Made by a program: the position numbers and the translations under genes
Part shown: positions 23,118 to 29,740 of the stretch, in pieces
Layout: every line of letters begins with the position of its first letter
Numbering within the stretch: position 1 is the first letter of the stretch
Source of the DNA: Acidimicrobiales bacterium
Lineage (GTDB): Bacteria; Actinomycetota; Acidimicrobiia; Acidimicrobiales; RAAP-2
NCBI GenBank assembly: GCA_017883065.1
Contig: JADGOG010000007.1
Location: 1-43,234 of the forward strand
Length of the DNA: 43,234 nt
Direction of reading: 5' to 3'
The notes under the pieces: generated by a model
Told to the model about the DNA's origin: nothing
The model's database searches: none
Seen by the model: the letters and a program-made list of their open reading frames with translations, nothing else

Positions 23118-24800
23118 TCACTCTGCCGGGGCATAGCGCACACGGAGCTCCCGCTTGAGCACCTTGCCGCTGGCGTTGAGCGGGAGTGTGTCGACCACCT
23201 CGACCCGGCGGGGCGCCTTGTAGTTGGCCAGTCGCTCCCTTGCCCAGGCGATCAGCTCGTCCCCGTCACCAATCGGTTCCCCGTCGGCATTGGGTATCAC
23301 CAGGGCCAGGCCCACTTCACCCATCCTGCGGTCTGGCACGCCGATCACCGCCACCTGCCCGACGTCCGGGTGACGTCGGAGGACGGCTTCGATCTCTGCC
23401 GGGTACACGTTGAACCCGCCGCTCACGTACATGTCCTTCAACCGGTCGGTGATGGTGACGTTGCCCTCGACATCCATCACGCCCACGTCGCCGGTGTGCA
23501 ACCACGCCTCGGCGTCGACCGCCTCATCGGTGGCTTCGGCATCGTTGAAGTAGCCGCGCATCACGTTGTAGCCGCGGACGAGCACCTCACCGGCTTCGCC
23601 GCGAGGGAGTTCGGTGCCCTCCGGGCCGACGATCCGCACCTCGACGTCGGGAATGGCCCGTCCCGACGTCCCGGCGATGACCTCGGCCGAGTCCCCCCGA
23701 CGACACATGGTCACCGTGCCGGTGGCCTCGGTGAGGCCATAGGCGGTGAGCACGGTCTCGATACCCAGGTCCGACCAGAGCGAACGCACCAGGTCGACTG
23801 GCACCACGGCGGCGCCGGTGACCACCAGGCGCAGCGTCGTCAGATCGAACTCCTTGCGATCGGGGTGATCGAGGATCGACTGGAAGATGGTCGGCGGACC
23901 CGGCAGCACGGTGATGCGCTCGGCGTCGATCCGCTGCAATACCTTGTCCACGTCGAAGACCGGTTCTGGGACCATGGTGGCGCCCGACATCAGGCAGGCG
24001 AGGATGCCCGCCTTGTACCCGAAGGTGTGGAAGAAGGGGTTGACGATCAGGTACCGGTCGCCCTGCCGGAGACCGACCACCTCGGCCCAGGTGGCGAAGG
24101 TGCGAAGTGTCTGGCCGTGGGTGGTCATCGCACCCTTGGGCCGTCCGGTGGTGCCCGAGGTGAATACCAGGTCGGAGAGGTCCCCCGCGGTGATCGATGC
24201 GGTTCGGCCGGCCGCCACGTCGGCCGAGCACAATCTGCCTTCCTGCAAGAAGACCTCCCACTCGACGACCGGGTCACCCTTCGCCGTCGGCGGCCGGGAG
24301 ACGCCGTCTGCGGTCCGCAGCAGGACCACCCGTTCGAGTTCGGGCACCTTGTCCCCCGCTGCCGCGGCCTGGTCGAGCATGGCCGGGTAGTCCGTGCCGA
24401 GGAACCCCTCGACGGTGAGGAGCATCCGGGCGCCCGATTCGCGCAGGATGTAGGCGGCCTCTTCACCCTTGAACCGGGTGTTGAGGGGCACCAGCAGTGC
24501 GCCGGCGCCCACCGCTCCAAGAGCGGCAATCACCCACTCGGCGCAGTTGGGTGCCCAGATGGCCACCCGGTCGCCGCGATCGATGCCGTTGGCCACGATC
24601 GCCCGGGTGGCGGCCGCCACCTCGTCGGCCAGTTGGTCGAAGGTCAGCCGGGTGGTGGTCCCGCCGGGACCGTGGATGTCGACCAAGGCCTCCATCTCGC
24701 CGAAGCGGGCAGCCGCGTCCTCGACCAGGCCGGGAATGGTTCCCCACTGGAGATCCCCGCGGGGGTCCGTGATGTCTGACACGTCGTCAGGGTAGTGCAT
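23118..24800 (-). CDS. fadD3: FadD3-like acyl-CoA ligase (steroid CD-ring propanoate, HIP)
   Basis: A 560-residue adenylate-forming ligase with P-loop FTSGTTGRPKGAM. The stretch IVNPFFHTFGYKAGILACLMSGAT, ITVLPGPPTIFQSILDHPDRKEFDL, VLTAYGLTEATG and DRLKDMYVSGGFNVYPAE closely follows mycobacterial FadD3. That enzyme activates HIP, the propanoate left after steroid rings A and B are removed. The catalytic lysine is in NASGKVLKREL. The start at 24800 (MHYPDDVSD) has GGAG close upstream; the 726-residue ORF-track version runs back into ipdF. The neighbouring IpdF- and FadE30-like genes support the assignment. Confidence 0.8.
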   Translation of the reverse strand: MHYPDDVSDITDPRGDLQWGTIPGLVEDAAARFGEMEALVDIHGPGGTTTRLTFDQLADEVAAATRAIVANGIDRGDRVAIWAPNCAEWVIAALGAVGAGALLVPLNTRFKGEEAAYILRESGARMLLTVEGFLGTDYPAMLDQAAAAGDKVPELERVVLLRTADGVSRPPTAKGDPVVEWEVFLQEGRLCSADVAAGRTASITAGDLSDLVFTSGTTGRPKGAMTTHGQTLRTFATWAEVVGLRQGDRYLIVNPFFHTFGYKAGILACLMSGATMVPEPVFDVDKVLQRIDAERITVLPGPPTIFQSILDHPDRKEFDLTTLRLVVTGAAVVPVDLVRSLWSDLGIETVLTAYGLTEATGTVTMCRRGDSAEVIAGTSGRAIPDVEVRIVGPEGTELPRGEAGEVLVRGYNVMRGYFNDAEATDEAVDAEAWLHTGDVGVMDVEGNVTITDRLKDMYVSGGFNVYPAEIEAVLRRHPDVGQVAVIGVPDRRMGEVGLALVIPNADGEPIGDGDELIAWARERLANYKAPRRVEVVDTLPLNASGKVLKRELRVRYAPAE

Positions 24801-24887
24801 CACTCCGGGGACTCGGCTGGGTGAGCGACTCGGGGCGCCCTCTGGTTGCCGACCAGCGGGGACGGGGTCATCCATGGCCGGAATGAG

Positions 24888-24901
24888 CGTACGCCGTACG
24901 C
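24888..24901. repeat. Tandem CGTACGC repeat upstream of the FadD3-like gene
   Basis: CGTACGC occurs twice in a row, each copy holding the palindrome CGTACG. It lies about 90 bases before the ligase start and could be a regulatory site. It does not match the KstR or KstR2 consensus. Confidence 0.4.
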
Positions 24902-24915
24902 CAGTTCCCGAAACC

Positions 24916-24935
24916 GCCCCGGGGAAGACCGGGGC
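24916..24935 (-). terminator. Terminator-like hairpin after the IpdF-like gene
   Basis: On the minus strand GCCCCGG-TCTTCC-CCGGGGC forms a perfect 7-bp stem, followed by GGTTTC. It lies 54 bases past the ipdF stop and 116 bases before the FadD3 start, so it may separate the fadE30-ipdF and fadD3 transcripts. The T-run is only three bases. Confidence 0.5.
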
Positions 24936-24988
24936 CGGGGCCGCCAGGGGCGCCCGACGGAGGCCGCCATGCTCCTCCACGTGGCCGT

Positions 24989-25834
24989 TCAGGGATGCTG
25001 GCTGCTGACCGACACGACCTCTCCGGTCATGAAGGTGGCGTACTCGCTGGCCAGAAAGGCGATCACGTTGGCCACCTCCCACACCTCGGCACCCCGGCCG
25101 AACACCTCCCGCCTGCTCAGTTCGGCCAACTCCTCGTCGGCCATGACCTTGTTGAGGAAGGGATGCACGGCCAGGCTGGGCGACACCGCGTTGATGCGCA
25201 CCCCGTGGGGGGCGGCCTCCACTGCGCTGCACCGGGTCAGGGCCATCACCCCGGCCTTGGCCGCCGCATAGTGCGACTGGCCGGCCTGGGCCCTCCACCC
25301 GAGCACCGACGCGTTGTTGACGATGACCCCTCCGCTACCCCGACTGTAGAAGTGGCGCAGGGCGGCCCGTGTGCAACGGAACGTCCCGGTCAGGGTGACG
25401 TCGAGGACCAGGGACCACTGGTCGTCGGTCATGTCCACCACGTCCACCTGCCCACCGAGGCCGGCGTTGTTGACGGCCACATCGAAGTGACCGTGGCGCT
25501 CCACAGCGCTGTCGTAGAGCTGTTGGACCTGGCCTTCGTCGGTCACGTTGCACGTGACGGCAAGGGGGCGGACACCCCTGGCCTCGGGCACCTCCGCCAG
25601 GGCGTCCGCCGCTTCCCCGAGTCGACGCTCGTGCGCATCGGAGACCACCACGGTGGCCCCCTCTTCGATGCACCGCTTGGCTGTGGCGAATCCGATACCG
25701 GTCCCCGCCGCCGCCGTAATGACCACGACCTTGTCGGTCAACAGCCCATGGCCACCAGGAGGCTCGGGGGGTCGTGGAACCCGGGCCAACGGGGTGGTCG
25801 GCTCCGCACCGGCAGATCTGTCGGCATCGGTCAT
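24989..25834 (-). CDS. ipdF: IpdF-like SDR (steroid CD-ring hydroxyacyl-CoA dehydrogenase)
   Basis: A 281-residue SDR whose cofactor motif reads VVITAAAGTGIGFATA, with Ala-Ala-Ala replacing the usual TGAxxGIG. Together with SDAHERRLGE, NNAGLGGQVDVVDMTDDQW, NNASVLGWRAQAGQSHYAAAKAGVMALTRCSAVEAA and the end TGEVVSVSSQHP, this is the signature of IpdF (Rv3559c type). That enzyme oxidises the 5-hydroxyl of the hydrindane CoA ester in steroid C/D-ring degradation. The catalytic Tyr-Lys is in YAAAK. The ATG shares a base with the stop of the FadE30-like gene (TGATG), the same order as in Mycobacterium. Confidence 0.82.
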   Translation of the reverse strand: MTDADRSAGAEPTTPLARVPRPPEPPGGHGLLTDKVVVITAAAGTGIGFATAKRCIEEGATVVVSDAHERRLGEAADALAEVPEARGVRPLAVTCNVTDEGQVQQLYDSAVERHGHFDVAVNNAGLGGQVDVVDMTDDQWSLVLDVTLTGTFRCTRAALRHFYSRGSGGVIVNNASVLGWRAQAGQSHYAAAKAGVMALTRCSAVEAAPHGVRINAVSPSLAVHPFLNKVMADEELAELSRREVFGRGAEVWEVANVIAFLASEYATFMTGEVVSVSSQHP

Positions 25835-27021
25835 CAGGCTGTCCCCTTGGGTTCGGGCGGCAGGCCGAGGACCCGCTCGCCGATGATGTTCTTCTGGATC
25901 TCGTTGGACCCGCCGTAGATCGTCTCGGACCGGCTGAACAGGAAGGTCCTCTGGAACTCGTCCAATTCGTAGGGGAACCCATCGGCCACCAGTCCTGTCA
26001 GCCCGAGGACGTCCATGGCCAGCTCGCCCAGGTCCCGGTGCCAGGTCGCCCAGTACAGCTTGATGATCGATGCCTCCGGCGGGGCCACCGGTCCGTCGTA
26101 GCCGGAGAGGCTGCGCAGCGTGTTGAAGCGGAGGATCTGCAGCTCACCGAACGAACGGGCCAGGCGCTGGCGGATCACCGGGTCGGCGGCGGTGCCATTG
26201 GCCCGGGCCGCCGCCATCAGATGGTCGAGCTCCCGCCGGAACGAGAGCTGATGCCCGAGGAGGCCCACGCCGCGCTCGAAGGCCAGGGTGGCCAGGGCCA
26301 CTCGCCACCCGTCGCCCACTGCGCCGATTACGTTGTCGGCAGCGGTCCGGGCGCCGTCGAAGAACACCTCATTGAACTCGGACGTGCGGGTGAGCTGGGT
26401 GATCGGCCGGACGTCCACACCGGGCTGGTCCATCGGCACCAGGAGGTAGGACAGTCCCTTGTGTCGCACCGATCCGGGCTCGGTTCGACACACCACGAAG
26501 CACCAGTCGGCCTGGTGGGCGAGCGACGTCCACACCTTCTGTCCGGTCACCACCCATTCGTCCCCCTCGAGCACCGCCTTGGTCTGCACATTGGCCAGAT
26601 CGCTTCCGGCATTCGGTTCGGAGTAGCCCTGGCACCAGAGCTCGGTACCGGCCACGATCGGAGGCAGGAAGCGCGACTTCTGCTCGGTGGTGCCGTACTG
26701 GATGATGGTGGGACCGATCAGTCCCTCTCCCAGTATGCTGGCCCGGCCCGGCGCCTTGGCCTTCACGTACTCCTCGTTGAAGATGACCTGGTGGGCGATG
26801 GAGGCGCCCCGGCCCCCGTGTTCGACCGGCCAACCGAGGCAGGTCCAGCCGTCGGCGGCCAGCACCTGCTCCCAGGCCAACCGGGTCTCGAACCCGTACG
26901 TCTCGTCACCCGACCCGCCACGCCCCCCGAGAGCGGCGAACTCCCCGACCACATGGTCGGTCAGCCAGGCGCGGATCTCCCTGCGGAACGTCTCGTCCTC
27001 GGGTTGGTCTCGCAGGTCCAT
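25834..27021 (-). CDS. fadE30: FadE30-like acyl-CoA dehydrogenase
   Basis: A 395-residue acyl-CoA dehydrogenase. ELWCQGYSEPNAGSDLANVQTKA, VTGQKVWTSLAHQADWCFVVCRTE, EFNEVFFDGART, ATLAFERGV, YWATWHRDLGELAMDVLG and ETIYGGSNEIQKNIIGERVLGLP together match mycobacterial FadE30. That enzyme starts beta-oxidation of the propanoyl side chain on the steroid CD-ring remnant. The start at 27021 (MDLRDQPED) is chosen since the upstream 131 codons of the track ORF lie in the promoter region. The KstR2 consensus was looked for in the upstream 272 bases and not found. Confidence 0.83.
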   Translation of the reverse strand: MDLRDQPEDETFRREIRAWLTDHVVGEFAALGGRGGSGDETYGFETRLAWEQVLAADGWTCLGWPVEHGGRGASIAHQVIFNEEYVKAKAPGRASILGEGLIGPTIIQYGTTEQKSRFLPPIVAGTELWCQGYSEPNAGSDLANVQTKAVLEGDEWVVTGQKVWTSLAHQADWCFVVCRTEPGSVRHKGLSYLLVPMDQPGVDVRPITQLTRTSEFNEVFFDGARTAADNVIGAVGDGWRVALATLAFERGVGLLGHQLSFRRELDHLMAAARANGTAADPVIRQRLARSFGELQILRFNTLRSLSGYDGPVAPPEASIIKLYWATWHRDLGELAMDVLGLTGLVADGFPYELDEFQRTFLFSRSETIYGGSNEIQKNIIGERVLGLPPEPKGTA

Positions 27022-27193
27022 GGTGGCAGGGGTTCCTGAATCGTCGGTGCAGCGGACGGCTCCTGCTCGAGGCGGGCGCCGGGAGGACCGGGTCGCCGGG
27101 GCGGGTCCAACGAAATCTGACGCGACGTTAGCAAACCGGATTCGGGGTCCCCGGGAACAGGACCACCCACCGCGACGTTCTCTACAGTGATCG

Positions 27194-27271
27194 TTCAGGT
27201 GCCTCGTCAGGCGCCGCGCCACGCGAGAGACCTGAATCACGACCACGTGGTCGAAGGGGCCGAGCGGCTCC
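27194..27271 (+). promoter_or_regulatory. Structured 5-prime leader of msrB
   Basis: Downstream of a possible -10 box (TACAGT, 27183-27188) the leader could fold into a chain of stems. TTCAGGT/ACCTGAA (27194-27200 with 27230-27236) encloses GCCT-CGTC-AGGC and CGCG-CCA-CGCG. The palindrome CGACCACGTGGTCG (27240-27253) follows, and then GGGGCC-GAGC-GGCTCC (27256-27271) ends ten bases before AAGGAGAG. It matches no riboswitch class I can recognise. The palindrome could equally be a protein operator. Confidence 0.35.
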
Positions 27272-27293
27272 GAGGCCACAAGGAGAGATACCC

Positions 27294-27719
27294 ATGACCG
27301 AGAACATACGAACCGACTCCGGCGACCGGGTGGAGCTGAGCGACGAGGAGTGGAAGGCCAAGCTCTCCCCCGAGCGCTACGCGGTACTCCGCCAGAAGGG
27401 GACCGAGCCGGCATGGTCCGGCGAACTGCTCCACGTCGAGGGCAGCGGGATGTTCACCTGTGCCGGCTGTGGGGCGGCCCTGTTCCCGAGCGGCACCAAG
27501 TTCGAGTCCGGTTCCGGATGGCCCAGCTTCTACCGGGCCCTCGACGACGGAGTCATCGAGGAGCATGTCGACAAGAGCTTCGGGATGCGCCGGACGGAGA
27601 TCACCTGCGCCCGCTGCGGCGGGCACCTTGGACACGTGTTCCCCGATGGTCCGGCACCCACCGGCCAGCGCTACTGCGTGAACTCGCTGTCCATCGAGTA
27701 CGAGGCCGACCCGGCCTGA
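27294..27719 (+). CDS. msrB: MsrB, peptide-methionine (R)-S-oxide reductase
   Basis: A 141-residue MsrB. Zinc ligands are C56/C59 (CAGC) and C105/C108 (CARC). The active-site strand GHLGHVFPDGP leads to RYCVNSLSIEY with the catalytic C128. A recycling Cys near position 60 beyond the zinc site is not obvious, so regeneration may be direct by thioredoxin. It repairs the R form of methionine sulfoxide in oxidised proteins. It is cytoplasmic and has no signal peptide. The ATG follows AAGGAGAG. It is divergent from fadE30, and its 3-prime end is overlapped by the minus-strand hypothetical gene. Confidence 0.95.
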   Translation: MTENIRTDSGDRVELSDEEWKAKLSPERYAVLRQKGTEPAWSGELLHVEGSGMFTCAGCGAALFPSGTKFESGSGWPSFYRALDDGVIEEHVDKSFGMRRTEITCARCGGHLGHVFPDGPAPTGQRYCVNSLSIEYEADPA

Positions 27720-27979
27720 GGGCAGGTCAGCCGATCCTCGAGTAGCTCGAACAGGTCGACGAGGGCGCCGGCTTCGGCGACGTAGCCGACGCCGACCAGA
27801 CGACGGTCGGCGTCGGCCAGCGCCTGGCAGGCTGCGAACACCTCGCCCTTGGTGAGCCGCACCGAGGCGGCGAGATCCACCGGGGACGGGTAGGGGCCGA
27901 CATCCGGGCGCTCCGGCCGGGAGCTCCCCTGCTGGGGCGAGAGGGTCCCCCGCTCCGATGTGGCATTCAGGACCGGCAC
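27671..27979 (-). CDS. Small hypothetical protein
   Basis: A 102-residue frame whose second half has a balanced amino-acid mix unlike the Arg/Pro/Ser-rich shadow frames: SPVDLAASVRLTKGEVFAACQALADADRRLVGVGYVAEAGALVDLFELLEDRL. The helical pattern could be a small winged-helix or four-helix protein, but I recognise no family. GTG at 27979 is preferred, with GAGGAG eight bases upstream; an ATG at 28033 would overlap ssb. Its last 49 bases run antisense into the end of msrB. It may be co-transcribed with ssb. Confidence 0.5.
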   Translation of the reverse strand: MPVLNATSERGTLSPQQGSSRPERPDVGPYPSPVDLAASVRLTKGEVFAACQALADADRRLVGVGYVAEAGALVDLFELLEDRLTCPQAGSASYSMDSEFTQ

Positions 27980-28019
27980 CGGGTGCGCTCCTCGCAGGGC
28001 CCCGGGCCGATGACGGTGC

Positions 28020-28454
28020 TCACGCGGTTGCACCCAGCGTGTCGGCCTCCTCCGCGGTGCTCCCTGACTCGACGGTGTCGTCGGGCGTGTGCCGTTCGAT
28101 GCGCTGGACGTCGACGGTGGCGAACCGGAGGCTGGCGCCGACCTCGTCGGCCACGATCTCCACCTTGAAGCGCCGGTCGCCGTCCTCGGTCTCCCAACTG
28201 CGCTGCTCGAGTCGACCCGATACCACCACCCGCATGCCCTTGGTCAGGCTGAGGGCGATGTTCTCGGCCAGGTCACGCCACGTGACCACGTCGAAGAAGG
28301 AGGTCGCTTCCTCCCACTCGTTGGTCTCCCGGTTCTGCCAGCGGCGATTGACCGCGACACCCAACGTGGTGGTGGCCTGCCCGTCGCGGGTGTAGCGGAT
28401 CTCCGGATCGCGGGTCAGATTCCCCACGACGGTGGTAGTGGTTGTCGTGCTCAT
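28020..28454 (-). CDS. ssb: Single-stranded DNA-binding protein, tail-less
   Basis: A 144-residue OB-fold SSB. VVGNLTRDPEIRYTRDGQATTTLGVAVNRRW, FFDVVTWRDLAENIALSLTKGMRVVVSGRLEQRSW and EIVADEVGASLRF are typical of the family. The C-terminus is HTPDDTVESGSTAEEADTLGATA and lacks the acidic DDxxPF tip that recruits repair proteins in housekeeping SSB. It is therefore probably a paralogue (SsbB type), perhaps tied to natural transformation or chromosome segregation. The ATG at 28454 is preceded by AAAGGGAAC. The track start at 28697 reads into the intergenic region. Confidence 0.88.
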   Translation of the reverse strand: MSTTTTTTVVGNLTRDPEIRYTRDGQATTTLGVAVNRRWQNRETNEWEEATSFFDVVTWRDLAENIALSLTKGMRVVVSGRLEQRSWETEDGDRRFKVEIVADEVGASLRFATVDVQRIERHTPDDTVESGSTAEEADTLGATA

Positions 28455-28908
28455 GGTGGTTCCCTTTCTCTGGTGCACCGAGGTGCGTCGCCGACCGCCC
28501 CTTCCACGAGGCAGGGTCGGAGCCACCCGGCTCGGGTGACAGCCCCACAGTGGAAAGCGCACCTTGCCCGAGCAGACTCGCCCAGCTGGCCGGACACCTT
28601 GCTGGCCGCCGCCGCTACCACCATCACCGCCGTAGCCCCCGCAATCGCTGCACCGCATCGGGGAGCACCGCTCGACCGACCGGGACTCCCCCTGCACAGT
28701 GCCGGGCGGTCCCGATCGACGGTTGCCCTGGCCTGGTGCGGGCAGTGCGACACCGCGGAATTGGGGTCCGCCCTAGACTGAGCGGGGGCGTTCGTGCAGA
28801 CGCCACACAGATCCGCAACCGGCCGCCTGGGCCAACAACGACCGCCCAGGCCGCCTCGAGTGCAGGCCTCGCCATCGGCAGCCTTCGACGAGAAAGCAGG
28901 AACCTTCC
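28455..28908. other. Divergent intergenic region between ssb and encapsulin
   Basis: These 454 bases hold no frame with convincing codon character. The long track ORFs here are Arg/Pro-rich. TAGACT at 28774-28779 is a possible -10 box for the encapsulin gene, leaving a leader of about 120 bases, but no good -35 is seen. The last 60 bases, in the frame 28442-28921, encode SSAGLAIGSLRRESRN, which resembles an encapsulin cargo-loading peptide (see findings). Confidence 0.5.
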
Positions 28909-29715
28909 ATGGACCATCTGATGAGAGAGCTGGCCCCGATCTCGGACGCCGCCTGGGAGCAGATCCAGGAGGAGGCGACCCGGTCCCTCAAGCACTTCTT
29001 GGCTGGCCGCCGTCTGGTCGACTTCACCGGCCCTCTCGGGTGGGACTACTCGGCGGTGGATGTCGGCCGGGTCGACACGCTCAGCCACGGAGCGCTCGGA
29101 GAGGTCGAGGTGGCCCGCCGTCGGGTGGTGCCCCTTCTGGAACTCCGGTCATCGTTCACGCTCGATCGGACCGAGCTGGCCGCAGCCGAGCGCGGAGCCA
29201 CCGATCTCGACCTCGACCCGGTGATCGCCGCCGGACGTGCTGCCGCGCTCGCCGAGGACCACCTGGTGTTCCACGGCTACGAGGAGAGCGGGCTCCCCGG
29301 CATCGTGACCGCCTCTCCGCATGCCAAGGTGGCCATCAGCGACGACTACTCCAACTATCCCCAGCACGTGGCCGCCGCGGTGGCAGCACTTCGGGCAGCC
29401 GACGTGGCCGGGCCGTACGCCATCGCCCTCGGAGCGCGCTGCTACACCGGTGTGACCGAGACCACCGAGCACGGCGGGTATCCGGTGTTCGAACACCTCC
29501 GCCAGATCCTCGGGGGACCGGTGGCATGGGCGCCGGCGGTGGACGGTGCCGTCGTGCTCAGCCAGCGGGGCAGTGACTTCGAGCTGACCATCGGCGAGGA
29601 CTTCGCCATCGGCTACCGCACGTCCGACGCCACCTCGGTCACCCTGTACCTCGAGGAGAGCGCGTCGTTCCGGATCAACACGCCCGAAGCCGCCGTCCAC
29701 CTGGCCTATCTCTAG
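28909..29715 (+). CDS. Family 1 encapsulin shell protein
   Basis: A 268-residue HK97-fold encapsulin, about the usual length. The N-terminus MDHLMRELAPISDAAWEQIQEEATRSLKHFLAGRRLVDFTGPLGWDYSAV is characteristic. Other family segments are EVEVARRRVVPLLELRSSFTLDR, AALAEDHLVFHGYEESGLPGI, YAIALGARCYTGVTETTEHGGYPVFEHL and the final SFRINTPEAAVHLAYL. The protein self-assembles into a protein nanocompartment. Cargo is normally encoded next door (DyP peroxidase, ferritin-like protein), but none is present here with a recognisable loading peptide. The nearest ferritin-like gene is the rubrerythrin 5.5 kb away, whose C-terminus lacks the motif. GCAGGAAC supplies the Shine-Dalgarno. Confidence 0.93.
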   Translation: MDHLMRELAPISDAAWEQIQEEATRSLKHFLAGRRLVDFTGPLGWDYSAVDVGRVDTLSHGALGEVEVARRRVVPLLELRSSFTLDRTELAAAERGATDLDLDPVIAAGRAAALAEDHLVFHGYEESGLPGIVTASPHAKVAISDDYSNYPQHVAAAVAALRAADVAGPYAIALGARCYTGVTETTEHGGYPVFEHLRQILGGPVAWAPAVDGAVVLSQRGSDFELTIGEDFAIGYRTSDATSVTLYLEESASFRINTPEAAVHLAYL

Positions 29716-29740
29716 CGATTGCCGACCGGTCGCCCGACGC

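Noticed and set aside
24801-25298. N-terminal extension of the FadD3-like ligase
   Set aside because: It overlaps ipdF in a shadow frame; the ligase family begins near MHYPDDVSD and a terminator-like hairpin lies between.
27022-27293. KstR or KstR2 operator upstream of fadE30
   Set aside because: Neither TNNAACNNGTTNNA nor ANCAAGNNCTTGNT was found; only the msrB-leader palindrome is symmetric.
28442-28861. Upstream part of the frame ending in the loading-peptide-like string as a real cargo gene
   Set aside because: Composition is Arg/Pro/Ser-rich, no domain is recognisable and part of it is antisense to the ssb start. Only the last 20 codons are of interest.
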